The notes under the pieces were generated by a model. The model was not told where the DNA came from. It did no database searches and saw only the letters and a list, made by a program, of their open reading frames with translations. The translations under genes and the position numbers were made by a program. 64,000 nucleotides of DNA from Alentia gelatinosa (lineage: Eukaryota > Annelida > Polychaeta > Phyllodocida > Polynoidae). Shown here in pieces: positions 1-11,489 of the stretch; the stretch's first letter is position 1, and every line of letters starts with the position of its first letter. The stretch is taken from NCBI GenBank assembly GCA_950022655.1, contig OX465584.1:45118723-45182722 (forward strand), in the 5' to 3' direction.

Positions 1-40
1 TGCATGACATGTATTTGTTAAGCTTTTGCATGGTGTGAAT

Positions 41-62
41 TATATATATATATATATATATA
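41..62. repeat. (TA)n microsatellite
   Basis: Pure TA dinucleotide run of about 22 bp near the left edge. A second short TA run follows at about 112-122. Confidence 0.95.
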
Positions 63-339
63 CACAAGACATACAGTTATTCTTCTAATTCAAGAGGTTT
101 CTAATTCATGTATATATATATAAATTATATAGATTATCTGCCCATGAATTATATAGATTAAACTATCAATTAATCATGTATCATTTAACCAAGTGAAAGT
201 AATATTATTTTCAATTAGAGATTATTTCTGGAATTGAAAAACAATAACTTTAAACAATATTTCTGGAAATCAGATAGATAATTATCTACAATTTGTTTAG
301 ATGTCAATTGGATTGTAACCTCTTTTCAGATCCCCCTCA

Positions 340-1130
340 ACCTCCAGCAGGCCTATAGAGGCCAGTGGCCCGAGAACCCCACGTACGTCCGCACATTACT
401 ACAAGCTGCGGAAGGCGAAGGCTGCTTGGCAGGGAGAATGTGATGCTGAGGGCCAAGCTTCATGGGCTGGAGAAGCGTGTCAGCCAACGACACAGTGCTG
501 TTCCTGTGCCAGAGGGAGCAACAGGGCAGGATGTTGCCTCCGACGTGCTGCCTGACCGGGACCCTGTGCGCACAGCACCACCAGTGTGCACCCCCACCAC
601 ACTGACTTCCCAACCAACGCCACCTCTTCCCCTCTCAGGTGAGGTGCACAAAGCCAGGATATATATGATGTCATCACCGCTGCCATCAAGCGTCTGCCCA
701 GAACGCAGCATCGTAGAGTCCTGGCCAAAATTGTGTTGCCGGTGGATTTACGCTCGGTACGTTGGGCATCTCGACTCTCACAGGATGTGGGCCTGGACCG
801 AAGAACTCTCTCTTCACTGTGAAAGGACAAGTCGGGTATAGCTGCCTTCCACACAACATCTTTGGCTATAGTTGACTTCCTCAAGAGGCCCAAACACTCT
901 ATTCCTCTTCTGGGGAAAAAAGACACTGTCACTTTGAGGAAGGTTAAGTTCCAGAAAGTCCAGCCTACCAAGTTCCTCCATGTTCTTCATGTGAAGTTCC
1001 GGGAAGAATTCCCTCATCTCCGAGCTTCCCTCATATTCTTCTGCAGTGTTTGTTGGAAGCACCGCTACATCCTTCCAGTGTACTGCCACAACACTAGTAT
1101 TTGTCTGTGCGTTAAGCATTAGAACTTTGC
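340..1130 (+). pseudogene. multi-frame remnant of a mobile-element-like protein
   Basis: This is a GC-richer island in AT-rich DNA. Reading it needs several frames: a basic stretch (YYKLRKAKAAWQ, about 395-430), then after a frame change a leucine-zipper-like stretch (ENVMLRAKLHGLEKRV, about 437-490), a Pro/Thr-rich linker, a stretch starting DVITAAIKRLPRTQHRRVL (about 668-725), and finally DFLKRPKHSIPLLGKKDTVT followed by a basic segment (about 870-1080). The last part recalls a protein type repeated in invertebrate genomes that I associate with transposons, but I cannot name the family. In-frame stops and frame changes argue that it is not expressed as one protein. The alternative is a real multi-exon gene read through introns; I see no consistent splice set. 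Confidence 0.4.
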
Positions 1131-1509
1131 TTTGAGGATGAAACCCCTCCACGGACTCGGCCTTCCTCTTCTTCCTTACCGCTTTCTCCAGGTTCCTGGA
1201 GCTGGTAACCGTTCATCTTGTGGTTCTCCACTTCAGGGAAGAGGGAGGTGTCCTTTCACACAAGTCTTTGGCCATCGTCGTCATCCAGCGTGATGTCCAG
1301 GACAGTGATTGCCTCTGTCAATAGAGCCTTGATGCGTTCGCGTTCTGCCTTAAGAACCATGTTGATGGATCTGTGTAAGTTGGTGGGGCGATAAATTAGG
1401 GTAAGGAGACTTCTTGCTATCTTTAGTTTTGTTACTCTCCTGCTGCCTTCTTGAGTGGATGTGAGTATGGTGCATATAAGTGTGCTGAAAAGGCCAAAAT
1501 TGTGCGGGG

Positions 1510-2651
1510 GGAACGTCTGAAACATTCATAAGGTTGTGTAGACAGGGCCTACAGAATTATTAAATTGCTTATGAAGGTGGAAGAAAAATTCAATTAAGTT
1601 GTAATACATAATTTGACATCATCTGGTAAAATTTTCAATTTATCCTTTGCAATTTTTACTTGTCTCTTACTCTAGAAAGTAATGATTTGTCATTCTCAAG
1701 TTGATTAATACAAAAATGCATACTTTTTTCCAAAAAATGATATATTTTTTAGAGCTAGGTACAGAGGTATATGTGGATATTTCCTTGTTGAGTAACAAGT
1801 TCTTTGCCTCTCCAGGCCACTCTGCCTTTCACAGGCACTGGGTAATGTGTAGAGGAAAGTTTTGGAGGAACGTCCGAAACTAACGTAAGGTCTCAGGTTC
1901 TCACCCGGGTTGTGAAGAAAATTGGTCCTTAGCTATTTAAAACCATTTGTTTCATATAGTACAGATGTTGGGGAGTGTGTTGGTGGGTTTCACTGGTGGT
2001 TCTGAGCAATTTAACCTAGTCCTTTGCTCTTTTGAAATTTCAATTTGTCTTTTTTTACGTGGTATTTCCACCTACCACCACCCAACAGGCTCCCTGGTTT
2101 TAAAATAAGTATCTCTTGAAGGTCGAATACACTTCTGAAGTGTACGCGTACATGTTTGCTATGAGCGTAGCAGTTTTGGTGCCTCTGGATGTAATATTTA
2201 CTGTGATACATGTGGTTCTGTGTGGACATAGGAAACTGGTCACGGACGCAAGTTTTCGAGGAACGTCCGGAACTTAAATGGGTTTATTTAACGGTACAGC
2301 ATGGTATAATATTTATACTGGTAACTTATGATATTTGCATGCCTGTACAGTAGGGATGTATAGCTTTGTGTAGAAGTATTTATTTTCCAAATTAGATCTC
2401 TTATGGCTAGTGTAAACTAATTTTTAAAAAATTAATTATTTTTTTATGCTTAATTTCAACTTTTCCAAAATGTGAGCAAATGTTTTTCATATGAAAGACA
2501 TGGTAATACTCATGGGAACTTAGTGAAATTTGGTACAGCACAAGTTCAGTATTAATTCTATTTTCATTGTGGATCTGGTCTTTGTACTCTGAATAAAAGG
2601 AACTAGACAGTATTTCAATTCATAGCTTGTTGAAAATATTTCGGACGTTCC
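1510..2651. repeat. spaced 14-bp motif, four copies
   Basis: The motif GGAACGTCCGAAAC or a close variant occurs at 1510-1523, 1867-1880 and 2260-2273 on the + strand, and inverted at 2639-2651. Spacing is about 357, 393 and 380 bp. The flanks share weak similarity (a CCTTTGC / CAATTTGTCT-like patch near 1635 and 2020), so this may be a badly eroded tandem array. No gene is seen here. Confidence 0.6.
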
Positions 2652-2800
2652 ATAAGAAAAATCAACTTTTACTGTAACAAGTGTAAAAACTGAACCGCTT
2701 GGAGAAAGTCAGTATAATTGGTATCCACAAACAGCTGAGATGTTGCTCTAAAAGAAATAAAGGTTTTTTAACCCATTTAAGCTGGGTGATCAACCAGGTA

Positions 2801-2868
2801 TCAACCAGGGCTGGCCGGGTGATGCCTCAAGGCATCAACCAGGCATGGCCGGGTGATGCCTTGAGGCA
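2801..2868. repeat. two-unit 34-bp tandem repeat with internal palindrome
   Basis: Two adjacent 34-bp units start TCAACCAGG; each holds GGCCGGGTGATGCCT and a GATGCC...GGCATC palindrome. No coding content is visible in 2660-4330 apart from this repeat. Confidence 0.75.
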
Positions 2869-4330
2869 TCATTTAGAAAATATTCGTTTTTTTAAATAAA
2901 ATTGAAAATAATGGCTAAGTAAACATGAAAATTTCGGCCAATGTATATATAACATCATATTTGTTTTTTCTAAGTGAAATGAAAAATAATGATAACTATC
3001 ACGTGTCATGTCACGTGATCCCAAAACCAAATTTTCACAATAGGCCTATGCACCCGGCCTCTAGCGGCATCCATTGGCACTAGTGCTCGGCTTCATGACT
3101 GCACCCCTGCTGCAGGTACCCGGCGCGATAAGGTTAATTGATTACTTGAAATTTTTTGAATTTTGTTTGTGTTGCCCCAAAAGTCTGAATTGTACATTTT
3201 GAGAAAATCTGACCCATATGTAGATGGTACAACACTCGGTTAGGATGCCAGTTCCCAAAAAGCAAGTTAACCCGTTGGTCTACAATCAAATCTAATAGAT
3301 CAAATTACCTTTATTTTCGCATATTCGTCTAATCAAAATAAATTCTCCATCCTTTCTGTTTAATCACATATGGATTGTACATCTTTGCTGAATAGAAATA
3401 TGAACCTCACCAGGAGGAACGGGATTGTATTCAGATGTGATGCAATAAGACAAATTCATAAAAAATTCAGTGACAATCGGAAAGATAGCTTTCATCACTG
3501 TCTTTTTATAAAGGGATCTAAAGAAATTCAAATTTAGTTGAACTTCAGTGTCTAAATAGGAAGCTAAAATAAAAATAAATGATGTGTGGTTAGAATGGTA
3601 GATGGTCTTAAAGCTCATCGGTGGAGAGGCGACATTCGATTTATGTTCCTATGATTTCCAGTGATTTTAGTGAGCATCGGTCGTGAACAAGTAAAATACT
3701 GTTTGGAAACGAAAAAGGCTAAATGACCAGTCCTCAGGTTTGAAGCATGTACACACAACCTGTATGCCTCAACTATTAATGTATTGAACATTGTAACACG
3801 TATTCACACTCATGTATATTTGTACTCAGACGCCCACTCGGCATTTTCAACCGTGACGTCTACCAAGATCTCATTAGTACCGAACCATCAATGTTCATTG
3901 TACTTTCTGGAAACTATTCCAAGAAATGAACAGCTTATGATACAACATGTCACGTAGACCTTAGCCCTGGCTTGTCAACCATTGTTTGCAGGCCTGGTGG
4001 TGTATTTTAATTTGCAGCAAAATTGACAAGGTTTCATCTTGATGACAGAATGTGGGTAAGAGAACAACTAATGAGATGCACCTTTAAGGGGTCCCCTTTC
4101 TATTTCATCCACGAGAGTCGCAATCACTCCGCTTTCTCCACATAGAGCAGAATTAATTTATGACGAGGGTGTGAAGTAGTATATAGTTTGCACACGGCGT
4201 GCATGTGACAGCAGAGCTTAGCACTCAGATATACCTATGGCACAAACTCACTGTAAATACACACTGCTCAAAGGGGTATAGTCATAGTAGCCATTCTGCT
4301 ATACTGCGCCGTGTAGCTTTGTACCGATTT

Positions 4331-4868
4331 TTATTACCCACCGATTACGGAGCCTCCATAGGAAATGTATAGGGCACCTGGAATAGCTACCTGGAGATTC
4401 TGGCATGTCAGAATATCCTGCAGGAGAGTCCGGAAAAATAGTCCTGTGCGTATTGAGGTTGAATCATTATATACTTCGAAATAAATTTCATGAATGTTCA
4501 TTCAATGTTAATTATTTAGAATCAATCATTTATCAGAAATCAATGTCATAACACACTTCACATGCTTAAAGTACAGATTAATGGCGAACTATATTATTGG
4601 TGTAAGTCTACACCGAATTACTGCCACACTTGGCAGTGCTGTGATGTCTGGAACTAAATGGCTTACAGAAACTTTTTAATTGCCATAGATTTGTTATTGA
4701 TCTTGTAGGTGGGTAATAAATACAATAACGACTGGTTCTGTATACGAGTGACCGTAATCTCCTCGTAGTTGACGACGTAATATCTTCGCTAATCGCTCGG
4801 ATATTACTACGCGTCAAATACTCGGAGATTACGGCCACTCGTACACAAAACCCGTAATTATTGCGTAT
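4331..4868 (-). mobile_element. G.A-hairpin element, family 2 (complete-looking copy)
   Basis: Read on the minus strand, a hairpin (about 4868-4725) is followed by a 389-bp module (4719-4331) that starts TTATTACCCACC and ends GGTGGGTAATAA. The arms pair well. On the minus strand the paired CGAG segments give tandem G.A mismatches at 4822-4823 with 4763-4764, a second pair near the tip (4797-4798), and a single G.A at 4853/4733. The loop is GATTA. The distances (about 30 and 25 nt between sites, 14 nt from the outer site to the module) match the ruler of family 1. No open reading frame of note is inside. Confidence 0.8.
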
Positions 4869-5444
4869 GTAAGGATCGAAATATTGAAAAACGTACAATT
4901 GGCATTTTTCTACCTTTGTACATTCCACAGAAGCTCATATTCTTTGTATTTAATGCATGGAGTTATATTTGGTATCCATAGACAGAGAACATTATTATCT
5001 GATAGAAAATATTTAATACATGTAATTTATTCTGTTGCCCACACCGTAGGCTCTGGAGTCATTGAAACTTATACAAATTTGTGAATGTAACCAATCTTTG
5101 ATCAACAACTCATCTTATAAGTAGATGTTTCACTTAATATCAACTACAATACATTGAAATAATCACATCTACAGATATTTTCGGTTATAGTATTTATAAA
5201 TTCCAGCTGTTTCAAGTGATTTACTAAGTCCCTAGAACCTAATTTCAAAAATCAATAATCAGTATGGAACGTTTGGTATATGGATTATAAAGCTGTATAA
5301 ATAAGATATTCACGTATTTCTATAAAGGATAACGAACTGCAAAATTTACCATGGAAAGTCAAGGATAGTCAGGATGAAACCTGAAAATATTGGCTTTCTG
5401 CTACAAAAACCAACGGCTGTACATAGAGTTCCCTGAATGGTGAC

Positions 5445-5798
5445 TATCGTAAAACTGGATGAGTTTTAATCTTGGCCACCGTATGCCACGACTGGAGTTT
5501 GGTATAGTGATTTCATGAGGCGAAGCCGTGTGAAGTCCGGAGCCAAAACTTCAGGGAGCTGTTTCAAAACGTGGGTTAAGTCTATGGCTATGAAACAGCT
5601 CCCTGGAGTGGAATGTGGTGGCCATGATTAAAAAGAATCAGGTTTTGATTTTATCCTACCCTGTCTCCTCGATTTTGGAATTTTATGTGATAAAAATTCT
5701 GTATGCCACTAGTGGCATATAAAACTCTGTATGCCAGGCAGCGTGGCATACGGAGACTCAATGTTATGCCTATGGGATTTTATATTAGGGGTAGGATA
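5445..5798 (+). mobile_element. G.A-hairpin element, family 1 subfamily A (copy A1)
   Basis: The copy starts TATC at 5445 and ends GGTAGGATAA near 5799. Tandem G.A sites lie at 5461-5462 with 5635-5636 and at 5490-5491 with 5606-5607; the tip-proximal G.A at 5517-5518 is partly eroded. The tip GGC-GAA-GCC has its loop at 5522-5524. The module begins TTATCCTACC at 5651. The right arm is lengthened by a nested ~53-bp hairpin insert (about 5552-5604) whose loop holds TTAAGTCTATGG, the same core motif found in the module. Confidence 0.85.
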
Positions 5799-6127
5799 AT
5801 TCTTCATACCGAATGTTCCTAAATGCTCAAATACTTCTCTCCACATTTTGCTTAAATTAGACCCAACTGCATTCTTTCAATGGTCCTAAATCAATATTTA
5901 TACTGAAATGAGATACTTCATATTTTTCATGGTGTTAGATGATAAACCTGGTTCTACTGAGAGCTTTTTTAAGAATGGAAATTTATATTCACTTGTATTC
6001 TAAAAAAAAGAGTCTTAAGAAAAACACTGTTTCATACAAAATGCTCCCTAAGAAGTCGTACCAAAACGACAATACGCCGTGTTGATACCGCGGAGGACCA
6101 CAGGGCCGTCAGAACGTTTTGAAAGTA

Positions 6128-6140
6128 GGGGGGGGGGGGG
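6128..6140. repeat. poly-G tract
   Basis: Thirteen G in a row. Comparable tracts of 13-18 G or C lie at 9063-9078, 20601-20618, 34270-34286 (C) and 39913-39926. Confidence 0.95.
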
Positions 6141-6339
6141 CGAACTGAAAAATTGCTGAAATTGTTCTTGGTATAGAGTCAGACTTCAATATTTGTGGTG
6201 AAAGAAATCTTTTTTTTCCAACCTCGGAGCAAACACTCCAGCGGAACGGACAAAAATTAAACTCAGACTTCAATATTTGCCTGTTTCACTGGATTTACCG
6301 TGAGACAGTTTGTGAAAATTCAGGTCTTCGCCTTCATTG

Positions 6340-6625
6340 CACACACTTTTCTAGGGTGAAAAGTCAGGACTTAGCCATCATTGCATGCAAAAAGTCAGAC
6401 TTTGACGTTTTCCCATAGTGAAAAGTTGAGGCTTTGCCATTGTTGCATGCTAAAAAGTAAGAATTTTACATTTTCCCATGGTGAAAATTCAAAGCTTAGC
6501 CTGCATTACACGCTAAAATATCAGACTATGATATTTTTCCATTGTGAAAAGTCAGGGGTTAGACATCATTGCATGCTAATAAATCTTGACACTTTTCCAG
6601 GGTGGAAAGTTGAGGCCCTGCAAGC
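6340..6625 (+). repeat. 62-bp minisatellite
   Basis: About four to five degenerate units, each holding GTGAAAAGTCAGG, then TTAGCCATCATTGCATGCTA, then a TCAGACTTTGA-like block and TTTTCCA. An upstream half unit begins near 6300. The frame from 6381 to 6644 stays open through the repeats, but it codes only for the repeat and I do not call it a gene. Confidence 0.8.
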
Positions 6626-7331
6626 CATAGTAAATTATCTCTGAAAAGAGGAATATGGTGTATAACAACACCATGAAACCGAAACTCGAACTCTGAATGA
6701 TTTCTGATTACTTGACATCTTTGCCGAATGATTAAGAACAATGGGAATATTGGTGAGGACATGGATACCAAAGGATTATGAGTATTTGATCTGGATTCTA
6801 ACAATGTTACTACTGTTTCAATCAGTCTTCTATGTGAAAATCTGGACTTTCTATCAAACGGAATGATTATATTTTGGGAAACTGCTGATGTGTACATGCT
6901 TATTTGAGGAAACTTATGAGGTTTATAACAATTAGTTCCATTGGCGATTATTAAGGCGGCTTTGATGTGCACGTTTCTAAAGTCTATGGAAGGTCTTCCT
7001 GAGCCAGTACTCTCAGGTACCTAGGTGGTTTAAAGACCCGCAACAGAAAGGCTTCCGTAAATCAATGCCCCGGAGTCCTGTGTTACATGAACGCTCAACA
7101 CAGCAGCCCCAACTCTCCACCCTACACGCATACGTCACTGGCATGCTGAATCAGCAGAAATACCGAGACAGTATGCGCAGAGGATAAAGGGGAGAGGTTC
7201 TGTAGGGAATCAGTTCAATTAGCCACGCGGATACCTTATAATTACTGGTACACGTAGGGTAGTGTACCATTACCAATATCACTAGTGGATCTATTAAATC
7301 TCAATAAATACACAATAGTTTTATGCATAGA

Positions 7332-7817
7332 AATATCCTGACACCAGCAAAGATATTACGTCGTCAACTACGAGAAGATTACAGAAAATCATACACAAAA
7401 CCAGGCGTTATTGTATTCATTACCCACCTGTATGATTAATAACAAATCTTTGTAATAAAATCTTTATTGCAAGACATACATACTTCAGAATCACACCATA
7501 ACTGTCAAGCATTCGGTAATTCGGTGTATGCATGTTTACGCTATGTTGTTCTCCGGACTTTTAGCAAAAAAGCCTTGTATGACAGTGAGGTATGGTGTTT
7601 AATGAGACAATTATGACGTATTTTAAATAATTAATATTGAATTAATATTGAAAAAACTTATTTTGAACTACACGATTGTTTTACCTCAATATGGATGAGA
7701 GTATATTTCTGGAACCTCCTACCAGAGATTCTGACGTGCTAGAATCTCCCTGTTGCTGACTGAATTCCAGAAGGTCTATACATTTCCTAAGGAGACTTCA
7801 TAATAGGTGGATAATAA
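7332..7817 (+). mobile_element. G.A-hairpin element, family 2, 5'-truncated copy
   Basis: The tip and right arm are recognisable (about 7345-7410, including GATATTACGTCGTCAAC and CTACGAG), but most of the left arm is missing. The module runs 7417-7817, starting TTCATTACCCACC and ending GGTGGATAATAA. The right-arm CCAG adenine (7403) is 14 nt from the module, as in the other family-2 copies. It lies inverted relative to the copy at 4331-4868, giving a ~3.5 kb inverted pair. Confidence 0.75.
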
Positions 7818-7819
7818 AT

Positions 7820-9300
7820 CCTGATTACTGAAACATTGTTTCTCGAAGTAAGAGAGGTATTTACGGGTGGGGCGGCGAGTCGGAAATTTAAAGTTCACTT
7901 TTTCGGCAAAGCGAGATCTTTTTATGGTTTTATGGTTTATGAGTCCAAAAGCTTTCTTATCAAATAAGTAATTCTCTTATTTTCCAATAGAGCAATATAT
8001 GACGAGGCGTGCTAACTAATCCAGGTTGTCTGTGTTTATATGTACACAGTGTTTATTAAGTTGTCTGATCGGTTGGATAGGCGGATCTGACCAGATTTGA
8101 CCTTTCCCGACTCATGAGCTTTATCATTTGGACCCAGAAATGTTTTTTAGATGCAACCCAGACTCTGTTCGTCTCACATATCACCAATGAAAACTTTTAA
8201 TACTCAATCAAATACAAATGGCTGAAATACACAATTTTTTTTATGATACTCTCTTACTTTTATTCAATGAAGTAATTTAGGTATACCTCGTTCTTCCATT
8301 GTAAATGGAAATAACATTAGCTACTAGTCTCACTATGGCGGTGTCGGAATCAGGTGACATAATCATGGGCCCTCACTATTATGTTATCTGTTGTTGACAG
8401 CAGATCTGACAACTTACCTGCTCTTTGTACCTACTAGAAATAACCACAGGATGAAGGTCGCTGACAGGAAACGACGATCACTGCCAATCACTGGCAGTAA
8501 TATGATCACTTTTCAGAAACATACATGCCAAGAAACTGGGCTCCAGCACTATTCTCTGAGAACCATATGGGATAATTAGGACCAACCAACAGACCTAGCT
8601 GGAGAAGTAGCTTGCCTTTGTCAATGTTTGACTCTATGTATAGGATTGTGAAGCGTCAGACTTTTCGCAAACAGTTAGTACTCCACACCAGTACCATTCA
8701 TTCATGTTATCGTACTATGATACATTACCTTAATAACATGTAGCATACAATATCAAGGACGCAGTTTCCACAGTCACTGAATGAAGGATGGTTACCAACA
8801 GGCACTGGGATACTGGAGGACGTTGTCAAAATACATAGAAAAAAAATCGTATTTTACTAAGATACATATACGTAGATGAACGTTTTACCAGTGGTAAGAA
8901 ATACAGAAACTTTAAAGGAGTTTACAAGTTTGACAAAAAACACAATGTTAAGTAAGATACCTATCCTGTAAACTCTAAGCGAGTTATTGATCATCCTACA
9001 TCGTATATAGATATTACTCAATATCTGACGTCTTAACCATGCTCAGTCAACTGTAATTTTTTGGGGGGGGGGGGGGGGCAGATATCGCTCCCTGGTGGTA
9101 TAAACCCATCCAGACCCCACACCTGGAAATGTACTAAAGGGTAATTTTGGGTCACCGATTGAAACCAGTGATAACCTAGTCACTGACGGCTATCCCACTT
9201 AATTTGGTCATGATTTATGTAAACATACTGTATACCAGAATCAAAAACATGTAACACTGAAGACTAAGTAAATAAAACTATGAAAAAACCCACAAAAAAA
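7820..9300. other. intergenic, no gene seen
   Basis: AT-rich sequence with no recognisable coding, RNA or repeat unit except the G tract at 9063-9078. Confidence 0.5.
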
Positions 9301-9304
9301 CAAC

Positions 9305-9700
9305 GTGAATTTAGGACGTTTGGTACGACACAAATTTTTGGTAAATCTTAAACACAAGGCTTCTAGTCCTAGATATCCCCAGAGTAATCGAAAAGGGGTG
9401 GGGAGAGAAAAGGGACTATTAAACAGTTCTAAAGAAAATAAAGAGGATTCATATTTAGCTCTAGTAGATTACAACATAGCCCACAAGAAAGGGATACCCT
9501 CTCCAGCAGAAGTCCTAATGGGTGAAAAGATAAGGGGAGTTACTGGGTTAAGTGGTTTATTCAGGAACAATAACCGATGATTCTCTACAGAAAGGTACAA
9601 TGCACATGATAAGAAAATCTCCGATTTCCAATCAGATAGTATTGTGAGAATAAAGGAGAATGAAAAGTTTTGGAATGAAAACGATAGAATAACCTGGAGG
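9305..9700 (+). pseudogene. LTR-retrotransposon integrase C-terminal fragment
   Basis: The readable part includes SSPRYPQSN, KGLLNSSKENKEDSYLALVDY and SPAEVLMGEKIR. This matches the end of a retroviral-type integrase core (SPxYPQSNG, then the SPAELLMGRxIR block) of Ty3/Gypsy-like elements. The codon after SPRYPQSN is altered and a frame break follows near 9578; the trailing text (ENEKFWNEN, about 9655-9690) fits the C-terminal tail. The upstream gag, protease and RT are absent or unrecognisable. A purine-rich tract (9948-9964) and the LTR at 9979 lie downstream in the expected order. Confidence 0.65.
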
Positions 9701-9947
9701 GATGTTCTACAACCAAAGATAACTGAGTTAAAAGAGTTTTGATCGCACTTACCACGAAGAAGAGATTGAAATGTGAACTCAAAAGTTTAAAGTGGGGCTC
9801 CTGTTAACACGATTTGCACCTCCGACACACTACGATAGCGTTATGCTAAGCATTCCGTTTAAAAAAGTAAATTTTTGTCGGAAGGAAGGGGTCTATCATA
9901 GAAGTGGTACCTGTTGCAAAGTCTAGACTAGCTAGGTTTAGACCTTA

Positions 9948-9964
9948 AGAAGAAGGGAGAAAGA
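9948..9964 (+). promoter_or_regulatory. candidate polypurine tract
   Basis: The purine-only run AAGAAGAAGGGAGAAAG lies 14 nt before the TGTAC start of the LTR, where a plus-strand priming tract would sit. Confidence 0.5.
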
Positions 9965-9978
9965 ACTCAAACACAGAT

Positions 9979-11311
9979 GTACTATGTACTACTATGAGTC
10001 AAGAACTTAACTCTTTAATCGGTGACCCATGGCCTTTGGTCAGGGGTGGTCATTGCCCCCCATGGTGACGCACTTCCCCACTCGGCGCACCCGTACGCCA
10101 CCTGTCGCTTTCTCTCTGCACCGCTCGCTAACCTGGGAAACCAGCGCACTCACATCTGTCTCACACTTCGCTCAGCACTCTCACCGTACACACATACTTT
10201 TTTCTACCCACCCACCCTCACCTCTCTTTTTCTACTCACTACCCTCGTAGGGCTATCATATTATTACTTTATTGCACACCTATGTAATAACTCATAACAA
10301 CTATACTTATTATGTCATATTCATTATAATTGACATCAAACAAATATATATGTCAATTATCTTTTCATTGTTATTATCAATATTCATGGTAATAATGTAT
10401 TATCCTTATTCACATTAATAAGACCTCTAAAATTCAAAAATTCAATAAAATTTTATTAGCCCACTCCGGCTTTCTCTTCATTCATCCAGGGTTATTTAGT
10501 AGAAACCGAACAGGAGTTAGACTTGACAATGTTTATGCCACGACGGGAAGGTCGCGTATTACTACACGAGGCGTAGCCGAGTGTATTGAGGAGCAGACTT
10601 GACCAGAGTGGCATAGACACTGACAAGCCTAACTCGAGTTCGGTTTCGTATTTATCCTACCTCGTCTATGCTTTTGTATTACTAAAAGATAAATATTGAG
10701 TCAATGACCAACAGAACCTTTTTTTATAGTAGCTGACATCCTGCTCTCTGACTGGTCAATATTGTTATTACTCTAATGGCATAAAAAAACACTTTATGTC
10801 ATGGCCTGCCACATAAAATTTCCCTATGTTAAGTCTATGGCGGTTTTTTATTAGGGGTAGGATAAGGGGTAATGCATCATTAAAGATCCACTTATATACA
10901 CACAGCAGGTGGCATCTGAGTTCAGGGTAAGCTTGTAAACTCTGTGATGGGATTGGCTGTGGGAGTCACAGCCAATCAGACCTGAACAGTCTCGTTCCGG
11001 TCTGTTGCACATGCCAAGGAGGGCCCCTCGTGTCACTGACAACTCAGGTGTCAGTGTCTTGTCAGAGCACCCTGCCCCCATGTGGCCAGAACGGGAACTA
11101 GAGTGAGTGATAATGAGGGTAAATATGCCATTTACTACATGGCTGCTGTACGGTCAACATCAAGACAGGGAAGGAGCTACTACAAGATGGCGACTGTGCT
11201 AATGCAGTCATTTTGGTACTAATAAATATGGGCAATTTGGATAACTCAATCTCTTCGCATAGAAACCAATATAATTGATCACGATAGGGATGTATTGACT
11301 GGAACTTTACA
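9979..11311 (+). mobile_element. 3' LTR, interrupted
   Basis: The ends TGTA...TACA match those of the copy at 18185-18906. Homology covers 9979 to about 10016 and about 10870 to 11311: TACTAC-TAT-A-TCAAGAACTTAAC, CAGGTGGCATCT, CAACTCAGGTGTCA, GCCCCCATGTGG and ATAGAAACCAATA blocks. The ~850 bp between is an insertion whose right part is a G.A-hairpin element. A perfect inverted CCAAT pair (GATTGGCTGT...ACAGCCAATC) lies near 10950-10979. Confidence 0.65.
10497..10865 (+). mobile_element. G.A-hairpin element, family 1 subfamily C
   Basis: The hairpin spans about 10503-10650. G.A sites: tip-proximal 10568-10569 with 10579-10580, mid 10542-10543 with 10606-10607. The outer site (10512-10513/10636-10637) has A.A and G.G instead, because the left arm reads AG. 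The tip is GGC-GTA-GCC. The module starts TTATCCTACC at 10652 and, at 214 bp, is longer than in other copies. The start is TAGT instead of TATC. It ends GGTAGGATAA, inside the interrupted LTR. Confidence 0.85.
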
Positions 11312-11489
11312 CTGTGTTTCACGATGTGTTGGGACAATGGGAGCCCGCCTTTAAGCTGAAAGTGTCAGTGATGATGGCTGTAGAGGTAAAGAGCATGAAG
11401 ATGGTGCAGTATGCACAGAAGCTTACCCATATAGGCAGGTACAAATGTCAGAAGGTTCAAATTAAGTAGGGTTGAATAGTCCAAAACAA

